Source: JAOUEA01 sp038249195 (GTDB taxonomy: Bacteria; Actinomycetota; UBA4738; HRBIN12). Taken from it: 64,000 bases of DNA. The notes beneath the pieces are model-generated. The model searched no databases, was not told where the DNA came from, and saw nothing but the letters and a program-made list of their open reading frames with translations. The stretch lies in NCBI GenBank assembly GCA_038249195.1, contig JBBRWM010000002.1, positions 377,603 through 441,602 of the forward strand. The letters run 5' to 3'. How positions within the stretch are numbered: the first letter of the stretch is position 1; each line of letters begins with the position of its first letter. The position numbers were made by a program, and so were the translations under genes. Below, in pieces: positions 25,157 to 33,576 of this stretch.

Positions 25157-27402
25157 GGGCGCGGCCACCACGCTCCGTCGCTCTGGTCGTCTCGCTCGCC
25201 AGCGGACTCCTCCTCTCGCTCGCCTTCCCTCCCGTCGGCTGGTGGCCGATCGCGTTCGTCGCCGTGGCGCCGCTCCTGTGGCTGTTGGGATCCTCGGGAC
25301 CGGCCCGCGGGTCCCTGCTCGGGTTCGTCTTCGGGCTCGGGTTCTACGGAGCCACGATCTACTGGATCTGGCTCTTCGGCACCGCCGCCTGGGGAGCCCT
25401 GACGATCGAGATGGCTCTGTGGCTCGGCGTGTTCGGGTTCCTGCGCGCCGCGATCCGCCTGCCGCGCCGACCGTTGATCGATGCCCTCGGCGTGGCGGCC
25501 TTGTGGACCGTGCTCGAGTGGCTCCGCGGCCTCTGGCCGCTCGGCGGCTTCAGCTGGGGCACGATCGGCATCAGCCAGGTCGACAACCACGCGACCGTGC
25601 ATCTGGCCACGGTCGCGGGCGTGTGGGGGGTCAGCTTCGTGGTGATCCTCGTGAACGCGCTGATCGTGGCGGCCGCGGAGGGTGGGGGAGCGCGGCGACG
25701 CTGGCCCCTCGCCACGATCGCCGTCGCCTCGACCCTCGTCCCCGTGGCCATCCCGCTCGGATCGCCGCAGGGCCCACGCGTGGACGTCGCGACGGTCCAG
25801 GTCGACGTCCGCAGGGCCCAGGGGGGGAGCGCGCTCGAGGAGGATCTCGGCGTGGCAGCCCAGAACGTCTCCGAGCACCTCAGGTTGGCATCGAACCCGC
25901 CCGACCTCGTGGTCTGGGGTGAGGGCGCGCTCGACCCCGGCGCGACCAACAGCGCCGCGACGATGGCCGAGGTGCGCGCGGCGATCGCTCGCGTGGGCGT
26001 GCCCACGCTGGTCGGCGCGGTGATCGACGATCCCGGCGGCCTCCAGCGCACGAGCGTGCTCCTGTTCGACGGCGGCGGCGGTCTCGCGGGCCGCTACGAC
26101 AAGGTTCACCTCGTTCCCTACGGGGAGTATGTGCCGTTCCGAGACGAGCTCTCCTGGCTGCGGGCCCTCGAGCAGATCCCGGTCGACCGGACGCCCGGCG
26201 CGCGGATCCACACGCTCTCGACCGGCGGCCTGCCCGCCTTCGGCACGCCGATCTGCTTCGAGAACAGCTTTCCGTCGATCCCGCGGGCGTTCGTGCGCGA
26301 CGGCGCCGGCTTCCTGATCGTGACCGTGAACAACGCCTCATACGGAACCACCGCCGCGAGCGCCCAGCACCAGCAGATGAGCCAGATGCGAGCGGTCGAG
26401 ACGGGACGGTGGATCGTGGATGCGGCGGTCTCCGGCATCAGCGCCTTCATCGACCCGGCCGGACGCGTCACGGCCCAGGAGGGGTTGTTTCGGACAGCTA
26501 TCCTGAGGGACACCATCCGGTCCTCCGACGAACGCACGTGGTACGTCCGGCTGGGGGACTGGCTCCCCTGGCTCGCGCTGGCGTTCGTCGTGGTCCTCAT
26601 CGCGGTCCCGCGGAAACGGCCCAGGGTCCGCCCCGCCCCCAAGGTCCTCGATCCGAACCCACGCACGCTCGTGATCCTTCCCACGATGGACGAGGCCGCC
26701 ACCATCGAACGCGTCCTCGATGGGGCGCTGGCGGCATCCGACTCGCTCGAGGTGGTGGTCGTAGACGACAGCTCGCCCGACGGCACCGGAGACATCGCCC
26801 GCAAGCGTGCGGCAGCCGATCCACGGATCCGAGTCCTTGAACGTCCCCCGCATTCGGGGCTCGCGAGCGCGTACCTGCAGGGGTTCCGTCTGGCACTGGA
26901 GGAACGCCACGACCTGATCGTGGAGATGGACGGCGATCTCTCGCACGACCCGGAGGAACTGGCGAGCCTGTTGCAGGCGGCGACGACCTCGCACGACCTT
27001 ACGGTGGGCAGCCGCTACGTCCCCGGTGGTTCCGTCACGAACTGGGGCCGCGCGCGCAGGGCGCTGTCGAAGGCGGGCAACGCCTACGCTCGTCTCATGC
27101 TCGGCCTCCCGGTGCGCGACGCGACGAGCGGGTACCGCGTGTACCGGCGCGAGCTCCTCGAGGCGCTGGTGGCCGAGCCGTTCGCTTCCGACGGCTATGG
27201 GTTCCAGATCGAGCTCGTGATGCGCTCGTGGAACCTCGGGTTCGACGTGGGCGAGGTGCCCATCACGTTCCGTGAGCGCGAGCACGGGCACTCCAAGATC
27301 TCACGCCGGATCGTGTTGGAGGCGCTGTGGCTCGTGAGCGTGTGGGGCGTGCGGATGCGCGTGCGCGGCTCCCCTGCGGCCTTGCAGACCCAACGCCCAT
27401 AA
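25138..27402 (+). CDS. Apolipoprotein N-acyltransferase-polyprenol phosphomannose synthase fusion
   Basis: 754 residues with two enzymes. The first part (about 1-490) is Lnt: an N-terminal multi-span membrane region, then a nitrilase-fold domain with catalytic Glu in WGEGAL, Lys in YDKVHLVPYGEYVPF and Cys in GTPICFENSFP. It would N-acylate lipoproteins. After a last membrane helix, the C-terminal part (about 500-745) is a GT2 domain of the Ppm1/dolichol-phosphate-mannose type: VDDSSPDGTGDIA, MDGDLSHDP, SRYVPGGSV. M. tuberculosis Ppm1 has the same order. GTG start inside the DUF4193 end. The stop codon lies within the dif-like site. Confidence 0.92.
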   Translation: MSRLRLRARPPRSVALVVSLASGLLLSLAFPPVGWWPIAFVAVAPLLWLLGSSGPARGSLLGFVFGLGFYGATIYWIWLFGTAAWGALTIEMALWLGVFGFLRAAIRLPRRPLIDALGVAALWTVLEWLRGLWPLGGFSWGTIGISQVDNHATVHLATVAGVWGVSFVVILVNALIVAAAEGGGARRRWPLATIAVASTLVPVAIPLGSPQGPRVDVATVQVDVRRAQGGSALEEDLGVAAQNVSEHLRLASNPPDLVVWGEGALDPGATNSAATMAEVRAAIARVGVPTLVGAVIDDPGGLQRTSVLLFDGGGGLAGRYDKVHLVPYGEYVPFRDELSWLRALEQIPVDRTPGARIHTLSTGGLPAFGTPICFENSFPSIPRAFVRDGAGFLIVTVNNASYGTTAASAQHQQMSQMRAVETGRWIVDAAVSGISAFIDPAGRVTAQEGLFRTAILRDTIRSSDERTWYVRLGDWLPWLALAFVVVLIAVPRKRPRVRPAPKVLDPNPRTLVILPTMDEAATIERVLDGALAASDSLEVVVVDDSSPDGTGDIARKRAAADPRIRVLERPPHSGLASAYLQGFRLALEERHDLIVEMDGDLSHDPEELASLLQAATTSHDLTVGSRYVPGGSVTNWGRARRALSKAGNAYARLMLGLPVRDATSGYRVYRRELLEALVAEPFASDGYGFQIELVMRSWNLGFDVGEVPITFREREHGHSKISRRIVLEALWLVSVWGVRMRVRGSPAALQTQRP

Positions 27403-27419
27403 CGGATATTATGTAACCT
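27392..27419. other. dif: Candidate dif site (XerCD recombination, chromosome terminus)
   Basis: 28 bp with XerC-type arm ending CCATAA, 6-bp centre CGGATA, and XerD-type arm TTATGTAACCT; the inner arms CATAA/TTATG are a perfect inverted repeat. By my alignment 19 of 28 positions match the E. coli dif as I remember it. It is an AT-rich patch in high-GC DNA, sits between convergent genes, and coincides with the switch from mostly plus to mostly minus genes. The stop codon of the preceding gene (27400-27402) lies in it. Confidence 0.8.
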
Positions 27420-27444
27420 TGCCCGAGAGGCTGCTGGAAACGCA

Positions 27445-27687
27445 TCAGCGCTCGTTCCCCCGCCGGTAGTTCCCCGTGGCCCGCGCCAGCAGATCCTGCA
27501 CCTCATCGGGCGAGGCACCCGCGAGCCGGCGGGCGAGCCGCGCCGCCTTCGAGCCGGCCACCGTGGCCACGGTGCGCCCTCCTCGGTCCACGCGGACCCG
27601 GCCGTCCTTCGTGAGGCGGTAGGAGAAGGGGTCGGCATCGAGGCGGGCGCGGCCGGGGTCCGGGTCGCGAGACACGCTCAGGACCAC
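27445..27687 (-). CDS. Small hypothetical protein
   Basis: 80 residues, basic, with FSYRLTKDGRVRVDRGGRTVATVAG followed by a helix-rich tail. No family recognised. The GTG start overlaps the gcvPB stop by 10 bases, so it is likely translated as the last gene of the gcvPA-gcvPB operon. It is the first minus gene to the right of the dif-like site. Confidence 0.55.
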   Translation of the reverse strand: MVLSVSRDPDPGRARLDADPFSYRLTKDGRVRVDRGGRTVATVAGSKAARLARRLAGASPDEVQDLLARATGNYRRGNER

Positions 27688-29165
27688 CGGAGCTTGAGGT
27701 GGCGCGCCGCGCGCGCCTCGTCGAGCCGGCGCACGGGCGTGGTGAGGGGGGCGTCGCGCAGACGCGCCGGGTCCGTGCGCGCGTCCTCAGCGGCCCGGCG
27801 AAGGGCGGCGGCGAGGCCGTCGAGCGTGTCCTTGGACTCGGTCTCGGTCGGCTCCATCATCATGGCCTCGTCCACCACGAGGGGGAAATAGACCGTGGAC
27901 GGATGGTAGCCGAGGTCGATCAGCCGTTTCGCGACGTCCATGGCCCGCAGGCCGGTCTCGGCCTTGAGCGGCCCGGCGGTCGCCACGAACTCGTGCATGG
28001 GTCGCTCCCCCGGGTAGGCGGCCGGGAAGTCCTCGCGGATCTGCGCGAGGAGATAGTTCGCGTTCAAGGCCGCGAGCTCGCTCACCTCCTTCAGGCCGTC
28101 GGCACCGTGCAGGAACACATAGGCGTACGCGCGCACGAGCACCCCGAAGTTCCCGTTGAAGCCGTGGAGGCGCCCGATCGTCTGCGGCCGGTCGTGGTCC
28201 CACGTGAAGGTGCCGTCGTCCGCGCGCGCGAGCAGCGGCGAGGGGAGATACGGAACGAGGCGCTCCGCCACGCCCACCGGCCCGGCGCCCGGTCCCCCGC
28301 CGCCGTGCGGCGTGGCGAACGTCTTGTGCGTGTTGATGTGCACGATGTCGAACCCCATGTCCCCGGGGCGGCATCGACCGAGGATCGCGTTGAGGTTCGC
28401 TCCGTCGTAGTACACGAGCGCCCCCACCTCGTGGATCGCGTCGGTGATGCGCTCGATATCCTGTTCGAACAGTCCCAGCGTGTTCGGATTCGTGAGCATG
28501 AGGCCGGCGACCCGGTCGTCCACGAGGGACCGCAGCGCCGCCACGTCCACGAGCCCGCGGTCGTTGCTGGGCACGGGGACGGCTTCGAAGCCCGCGAGCG
28601 CCACGCTCGCCGGGTTCGTGCCGTGGGCGGCGTCGGGGATCAGGACCTTGGTGCGCTGGGGTCTCGCGGCATCGCCCGCGTCCGCGTGGTAGGCGCGCAT
28701 GATCAGCAGGCCGGTCATCTCGCCGCAGGCGCCCGCCGGGGGCTGCAGGGTCGCGCGCGCCATCCCGGTGATCTCGCACAGCGCCTCCTCGAGGCGCCAC
28801 AGCATCGCCAGGGCGCCCTGGACCGTCTCCTGGGGCTGAAGCGGATGCAGGCGCTGGAAGCCGGGCATGGCCGCCACGGTCTCGGCCATCTTCGGGTTGT
28901 ACTTCATCGTGCAGGAGCCCAGCGGGTAGATGCCCGTGTCGGTCCCGTAGTTCTGCTGCGACAGACGCGTGTAGTGACGGACCAGATCCAGCTCGGCCAC
29001 CTGCGGGAGCCGGGCCTCGGTCGCGCGCGCGTGCCGATCGGCGACGGCGACCTCCGGCACGTCCAGCGGCGCGAACGCCGACGCACGGCGGCCGGGAACC
29101 GACCGCTCCATGATCGTCCCGCCTTCGCGTGGTCCCTGGGTGCGCACCGGCGCTCCGCGGCTCAC
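27678..29165 (-). CDS. gcvPB: Glycine dehydrogenase (decarboxylating) subunit 2
   Basis: PLP-dependent P-protein of the glycine cleavage system, C-terminal subunit of the split form. HINTHKTFATPHGGGGPGAGPV carries the PLP lysine, and QNYGTDTGIYPLGSCTMKYNPK and PAGACGEMTGLLIMRAYH are family landmarks. 495 residues. GTG start overlaps the gcvPA stop (GTGA), consistent with a 1:1 complex. Confidence 0.94.
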   Translation of the reverse strand: MSRGAPVRTQGPREGGTIMERSVPGRRASAFAPLDVPEVAVADRHARATEARLPQVAELDLVRHYTRLSQQNYGTDTGIYPLGSCTMKYNPKMAETVAAMPGFQRLHPLQPQETVQGALAMLWRLEEALCEITGMARATLQPPAGACGEMTGLLIMRAYHADAGDAARPQRTKVLIPDAAHGTNPASVALAGFEAVPVPSNDRGLVDVAALRSLVDDRVAGLMLTNPNTLGLFEQDIERITDAIHEVGALVYYDGANLNAILGRCRPGDMGFDIVHINTHKTFATPHGGGGPGAGPVGVAERLVPYLPSPLLARADDGTFTWDHDRPQTIGRLHGFNGNFGVLVRAYAYVFLHGADGLKEVSELAALNANYLLAQIREDFPAAYPGERPMHEFVATAGPLKAETGLRAMDVAKRLIDLGYHPSTVYFPLVVDEAMMMEPTETESKDTLDGLAAALRRAAEDARTDPARLRDAPLTTPVRRLDEARAARHLKLRWS

Positions 29166-30469
29166 GAGGCGAGCTCCTGCGCGATCGCCGTAACCAAGCC
29201 ATCGATCTCCTCTTTGGACCGCTTCTCCGTGACGGCCACCAACAGCACATCCTCGCCGTCGCGGGGCAGCGGCACCCCGCCGAGGTAGCCGCGGCCGATG
29301 AGCGCCGAGACCACGCCCGCGGCCGGTCGAGGCAGGCGCAGCGCGAACTCCTTGAAGAACTCGGCATCGGGATGCAGCATCGAGACGCCCGGAAGCGTCG
29401 TGAGCCGCTCGGCCGCGTAGGCGGCCTTCGAAGCGCACTGCACGCCGAGCTCACGCAGCCCCTCGGGGCCGAGCCACCCCAGATAGATGGTCGCCGCGAT
29501 CGCCATCAGGGTCTGGTTCGTGCAGATGTTGGAATTCGCCTTGTCGCGGCGGATGTGCTGCTCGCGCGCCTGCAGCGTGAGGACGTAGCCGGGTTCCCCG
29601 TCCACGTCGAGCGTCTCCCCCACGATCCGCCCCGGCATCTTACGGACCTCGCCCAGGTGGGTCGCGAAGATCCCGAGGTAGGGCCCGCCATAGCTGAGGT
29701 GGTTGCCGAGGGATTGCCCCTCCCCCACCGCGACGTCGGCGCCGAGCTCCCCGGGAGGAGCCAGGACGCCCAGGGAGAGCGGGTCGAAGACCTGGATCGC
29801 CTTCGCGCCGCCGACGCTCGCGGCTTCGAACGTCTCGCGGACCGCGACGAGCTCGCCGTAGGCATCCGGGTGCTGCACGACGACCGCTGCCACGTCCCCA
29901 CCCACCGCCGGGACGCCGTCGAAGGGCTCGGGCACGTACCCGGCCCCGCGCCCGAAGGTCCCGAGGAGCTCGACGTAGCGCTGGTCGAGACCGCGGGCCA
30001 CGAGCACGCGCCGGCGCGGCCCGGCGAGGGTCATGTGCACGGCCTCGACGAGGGCCGTCGGGCCGTCGTAGAGCGAGGCGTTCGCGACCTCCATGCGGGT
30101 GAGCTCGCAGACCATGGACTGGTACTCGAAGAGGACCTGGAGGACCCCCTGGGACAGCTCCGGCTGGTAGGGGGTGTAGGCGGTGTAGAACTCCGAGCGG
30201 GCCGCCAGCGCCCACACGACCGAGGGGATGTAGTGGTCATAGGCCCCCGCCCCCGCGAAGCACACCAGGTCGTCCAGGCCCCGGTTGCGACGCGCGTGTG
30301 AGCGCAGGTCCGCCACGAGCTCCATCTCCGAGATCTGCTCGGGTATGGCGAGGGCGCGCCCGAGGCGCACGGACTCCGGGATCTGATCGAAGAGGTCGTC
30401 GAGGGATGCGACGCCGATCGCCGCGAGCATCTCGGCGATCTCGGCCTCGGTATGCGGGGCGAACGTCAC
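29162..30469 (-). CDS. gcvPA: Glycine dehydrogenase (decarboxylating) subunit 1
   Basis: N-terminal half of the split P-protein, 435 residues. It begins with the family helix EAEIAEMLAAIGVASLDDLFDQIPESVR and contains FAGAGAYDHYIPSVV and YTPYQPELSQGVLQVLFEYQSMV. With GcvPB it decarboxylates glycine and passes the aminomethyl group to lipoyl-GcvH, which is encoded at 36921-37304. No gcvT is visible in the window. M. tuberculosis has a single fused GcvB at the equivalent place. Confidence 0.94.
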   Translation of the reverse strand: MTFAPHTEAEIAEMLAAIGVASLDDLFDQIPESVRLGRALAIPEQISEMELVADLRSHARRNRGLDDLVCFAGAGAYDHYIPSVVWALAARSEFYTAYTPYQPELSQGVLQVLFEYQSMVCELTRMEVANASLYDGPTALVEAVHMTLAGPRRRVLVARGLDQRYVELLGTFGRGAGYVPEPFDGVPAVGGDVAAVVVQHPDAYGELVAVRETFEAASVGGAKAIQVFDPLSLGVLAPPGELGADVAVGEGQSLGNHLSYGGPYLGIFATHLGEVRKMPGRIVGETLDVDGEPGYVLTLQAREQHIRRDKANSNICTNQTLMAIAATIYLGWLGPEGLRELGVQCASKAAYAAERLTTLPGVSMLHPDAEFFKEFALRLPRPAAGVVSALIGRGYLGGVPLPRDGEDVLLVAVTEKRSKEEIDGLVTAIAQELAS

Positions 30470-30508
30470 GGCCTCAAGTGTACGGACGGGAACGACCCGC
30501 GCGGCGGT

Positions 30509-30877
30509 TCAGCCCGAGGCGTCGGCCAGGCCGTACTTGCTGACCAGGGAGAGGTAATCGCGCTGGTAGAAGATCTTGCACGTCACCTCGGGATAGCGTT
30601 CCCGCAAGCGCCGGACCTTGCGATTCTTCTTCGTCACGAGCTTCTGGTTCAGTGTGGTGATCTCGATGTAGAGGTCGAAGGCGGGCAGGTAGAAATCGGG
30701 CGTGAAGCGGGCCGTGACCCGTCCGTTCGCGTCCCATCCGATGTCGAACGTGGTGGGCTCGTAGTCCCACTCGATGGCGTAGAAGTCCAGCAGCTGCGCG
30801 AATTGGCGTTCCGAGGCGTGGGCGAACCCGACGGTGTCGCTCTTGAGCGGGGACGTGGCGGAGGGCTGTGCGTTCAC
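30509..30877 (-). CDS. Putative PD-(D/E)XK-type nuclease-like protein
   Basis: 122 residues. SERQFAQLLDFYAIEWDYEP (22-41), then RFTPDFYLPAFDLYIEITT (58-75): an upstream Glu23, Asp61 in a PDF turn and Glu72 on the next strand, the layout of PD-(D/E)XK nucleases. The usual Lys two residues after Glu72 is Thr74, with lysines at 79 and 83-84 instead, so activity is uncertain. The GTG start overlaps the stop of the upstream MerR gene. Target unknown; homologues are expected in other actinobacteria. Confidence 0.6.
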   Translation of the reverse strand: MNAQPSATSPLKSDTVGFAHASERQFAQLLDFYAIEWDYEPTTFDIGWDANGRVTARFTPDFYLPAFDLYIEITTLNQKLVTKKNRKVRRLRERYPEVTCKIFYQRDYLSLVSKYGLADASG

Positions 30878-31320
30878 TTGCCTCCGGCCGCGGTGCGTCG
30901 TCCCTTGGTCCGCTCGGCGTCGACGTCGGTCTGCACGTCGTTCCAGACGGCGTCGAGCGAGATCGCGAAGACCCCTTGGCCGTTCTTCAGCAGGTCGATG
31001 ACCGCCCCGGGCGAGTGTGCCTCGTAGACGCCGTTGCCATCGGACATCAGGGTGACCCCGTGCGGGCGCCGGCGCATCTTGCGGAGGTGCTCGACGGCCC
31101 TGCGGACCCGTTGGAGCGAGACCCCGGTGTCGAGGAGGCGCTTGATGACCTTGAGGGTCGCAAGGTCCTGGAACGAGTAGAGGCGTTGGGAGCCCGATCC
31201 GTGGGCATCGTTCACCGAGGGAGTGATGAGACCGGTGCGCGTCCAGTAGTCCAACTGGCGGTAGCTGATGCCCGCGATCCTGACCGCCTCGGGCGCACGG
31301 AACCCCTGTTCGCTCATCAC
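30874..31320 (-). CDS. MerR family regulator (Rv1830-like)
   Basis: 148 residues. Winged helix with the MerR signature AVRIAGISYRQLDYWTRTGLITPSV (about 11-35) and QRLYSFQDLATLKVIKRLLDTGVSLQRVRRAVEHL. No metal-binding cysteines, so not a metal sensor; the C-terminal half has no recognised ligand domain. It is next to glycine decarboxylase as in mycobacteria. A strong promoter lies upstream on the same strand. GTG at 31320 or ATG at 31317 can start it. Confidence 0.85.
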   Translation of the reverse strand: MMSEQGFRAPEAVRIAGISYRQLDYWTRTGLITPSVNDAHGSGSQRLYSFQDLATLKVIKRLLDTGVSLQRVRRAVEHLRKMRRRPHGVTLMSDGNGVYEAHSPGAVIDLLKNGQGVFAISLDAVWNDVQTDVDAERTKGRRTAAGGK

Positions 31321-31350
31321 AACCTCGTAATCACGTCGATGTGGTTCCGC

Positions 31351-31379
31351 AGCGTAGGACAGGTGTCATGACGTGTCAA
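31351..31379 (-). promoter_or_regulatory. Sigma-70 promoter for MerR-nuclease-like operon
   Basis: On the minus strand TTGACA (31379-31374), 17 bases, TACGCT (31356-31351). The -35 is a perfect match. Predicted start near 31345 leaves about 25 bases to the start codon. GTCATGAC, an 8-bp palindrome, lies in the spacer and could be a MerR operator. Confidence 0.65.
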
Positions 31380-31435
31380 CGCACCATCTCACGCTTCGCC
31401 GGTCGCGGCGTTCGGGTCGGCGGCCGCCGGCCGGC

Positions 31436-31462
31436 TCAAGTCTCGCGCGACGGGGGTCGAAA
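31436..31462 (+). promoter_or_regulatory. Sigma-28-like promoter before CAP-domain gene
   Basis: TCAAG (31436-31440), 16 bases, TCGAAA (31457-31462), inside the same GGCTCAAGTCT context found at 9298-9308. The -10 box is weaker than the first site (TCGAAA against CCGATA). The CAP-domain start codon is 39 bases after the -10 element. Confidence 0.4.
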
Positions 31463-31501
31463 CCCTCTGGGTCAGGTCGGAGCGCCCAGGGGTGTCGGAT
31501 C

Positions 31502-32035
31502 ATGAGTGCAACGAGATCGCTGAGGTCCGTGGCCGTCGCATCGGTCGCCACGCTCGCGCTGCTTGGACTCCTGCCGGCGGGAGCCGCGCAGGCCGGCACC
31601 TCCCACGCCGGGCGGGCCCGCGTGATGCGGGCGCGTGGGATCGCTGCGGTCGCGCACCGGCAGCACCACCGTCCGAATTACGCATGGCAACTGTTCCGCG
31701 CCACGAACGACAGCCGCCGTCACCACGGCCTTCGGCCGATCACCCGCAACCACACGGCATCGCGCGCGGCCGAGCGCCATAGCCTCCGCATGGCCCGCGC
31801 GAACCGCTTGTTCCACTCCACGGCCATGGGCCCGTATCTGAACGACGTGGGTCGGTGGTCGACATGGGGCGAGAACATCGGCTGGACGACCGGCGATGTC
31901 GCGGATCTGGAGCAGGCGTTCATGGCGAGCTCTGCCCATCGCTCGCACATCCTGTCCCACGCCTTCCGTCATGTGGCGGTGGGCGCCGCGATGCGCGGGC
32001 ACAGGCTCTGGGTCACGCTCGTCTTCTACGGCTGA
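31502..32035 (+). CDS. Secreted CAP/SCP-domain protein
   Basis: 177 residues. Signal peptide with basic start and hydrophobic core (about 1-31) ending GAAQAG. The CAP domain follows: NDSRRHHGLRPITRNHTASRAAERHSLRMARANRLFHST, GENIGWTTGDVADLEQAFMASSAHRSHILS. The conserved His (in LFHS), Glu (GENIG) and second His (AHRSHIL) are present. CAP proteins are extracellular with varied roles. It is a lone plus-strand gene among minus genes, and ATG at 31502 is chosen from the signal peptide. Confidence 0.88.
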   Translation: MSATRSLRSVAVASVATLALLGLLPAGAAQAGTSHAGRARVMRARGIAAVAHRQHHRPNYAWQLFRATNDSRRHHGLRPITRNHTASRAAERHSLRMARANRLFHSTAMGPYLNDVGRWSTWGENIGWTTGDVADLEQAFMASSAHRSHILSHAFRHVAVGAAMRGHRLWVTLVFYG

Positions 32036-33029
32036 GCGGCCCCGATGCTCCGGGTCAGTTGTCGATCTCACCCCACCATTTCTGCCATGCGGCCTCATCC
32101 ATCGCCAGGCGCGGCAACACGAGCTCGCATCTGTTCTGTGGCGCGACCGCAGGCACATCCACTTGCGCGTTGACCGCCGAGGACAAGGTTCCACGTTGTG
32201 GTCCACGGCGCCGCCTCGGAGATCAGCTTGCCGATCAACGCAGCGCCCTTTCGTGGTACGCGGTCGCTACCTGCCCTCTCTTCGTGGCGTAGGGCCCTCA
32301 GGCAAGGACTGGCGGGGGGCCGAGGCTAGCCGGGCCATTGCGGTCCTTTACCTCGAGCACGCTGGAGCATCGACTCCTTCTTCTTTTCCGAGGGGTCGTT
32401 TCCTCTTGCACCAGCAACTCGGCCCAGGATTGCCCGCATATGGCCGATGGAGCAAGCGCAACGTACGGCGGCTGAGGAGGGCACGCGATGAGTAGGAATC
32501 TGGGCGCGCTTCTTCGGCGGCGAACTCTTCCTGAGTAGGAGTCTGAACCCATCTGAGTCCGGGGAGGGGCGACGCTCCCGCCTGCGCTCAAGGAACGCAT
32601 CTACTCGATCTCGACCCCCCGATGCGACCCTCCTGGCGAGAGCGGCCGGTGTCGTTCGCGAGGAGTGGTTCATCGCGCGACGGCTGCGGTGCTCGAGGCT
32701 CGGCGACACGGAGACCATGCACGCAGTCAAGGAGCTCTACATGCAACGCGTCCATGAACGACTGGGGACTGGAATCATGGGAACTGCGGCATGCGGCGGA
32801 TCGGCCGCACCGTGGCCGCATCCAGCGGGCACGATGGCGTAGAGAGCTGCGAACCTCACGGGTGGGGCGATACCCTCCGGGGACTCCGCCGGATCGGCCA
32901 TCATCTTCTCGTCGTGCTGTATGCCATCGTCCGCCACCGCTAGATCCAGCGGCGGTTCTTGGCCCCGGCCCCGTCCCAAGGAACCGAGGTGTCGACGCGC
33001 CTGGCGCATCGACACCATTCGCCGCGCGT
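32036..33029. other. Gene-poor, lower-GC stretch with possible gene remnants
   Basis: About 1 kb without a convincing gene and with visibly lower G+C than its surroundings. Two reading frames look protein-like but lack good starts: a minus frame ending at 32055 in MDEAAWQKWWGEIDN, and a plus frame from 32492 to 32842 containing VVREEWFIARRLRC and MHAVKELYMQRVHERLG. Both may be decayed ends of genes or foreign DNA. No terminal inverted repeats or transposase were recognised. Confidence 0.45.
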
Positions 33030-33512
33030 CTAGATCCCGGGGTTGTCGAAGTCCTCGGGCGAGATCTCCTCTAGGAACTCGCGGAACTTCTCAACTTCCT
33101 CCTCCTCATCGCCGGGGATAAGGATCGAGGCCTCGTTGAGGACGTCCTCGTTCGCGAAGATCGGCACCGACATCCGCACTGCGAGGGCGATCGCGTCGCT
33201 GGGCCGCGAGGACACCTCGTGGTCCTCCCCCTGACGCTTGAGCTGGATGGTGGCGAAGAAGGTGGCGTCTCGGAGCTCCGTCACGACGATGCGTTGCACG
33301 TCCACCGCGAGGTCTTCGAGGATCGTCTTGAGCAGGTCATGGGTCATCGGTCGCGGGGTGACGACGCCCTGCAAGGACAACGCGATGGCGGCGGCCTCCG
33401 ACGCGCCGATCCAGATGGGGAGGTAACGCTCCCCCTCTCGCTCCCGCAGCAGGACGATCGGCTGGTTCGTGGGCAGTTCGACGCGGACGCCGGTGAGCTC
33501 CATCTCGATCAT
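33030..33512 (-). CDS. DUF151 bifunctional-nuclease-family protein
   Basis: 160 residues. It has the DUF151 core IVLLREREGERYLPIWIGASEAAAIALSLQG, then HDLLKTILEDLAVDVQRIVVTEL and SRPSDAIALAVRMSVPIFANEDVL, ending in an acidic tail. Corresponds to Rv1829 of M. tuberculosis by context. Biochemical role in bacteria unsettled. ATG at 33512 is used; a second ATG three codons on is possible. Confidence 0.9.
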   Translation of the reverse strand: MIEMELTGVRVELPTNQPIVLLREREGERYLPIWIGASEAAAIALSLQGVVTPRPMTHDLLKTILEDLAVDVQRIVVTELRDATFFATIQLKRQGEDHEVSSRPSDAIALAVRMSVPIFANEDVLNEASILIPGDEEEEVEKFREFLEEISPEDFDNPGI

Positions 33513-33576
33513 CGCCGTGCGAGCGTAACCGCGGCCCACAGGTCGGGCAACCCACGCGGCGGATCCGGCGAGGGCC

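Noticed and set aside
25138..27402. Nitrilase domain as partner of the RT (as in some defence RTs)
   Set aside because: The nitrilase fold is part of a standard Lnt with membrane spans and a Ppm1 domain.
32326..32730. Minus-strand frame of 134 codons in the gene-poor region
   Set aside because: Composition is Arg/Ser-rich with no fold-like pattern; the opposite-strand fragment is more protein-like.
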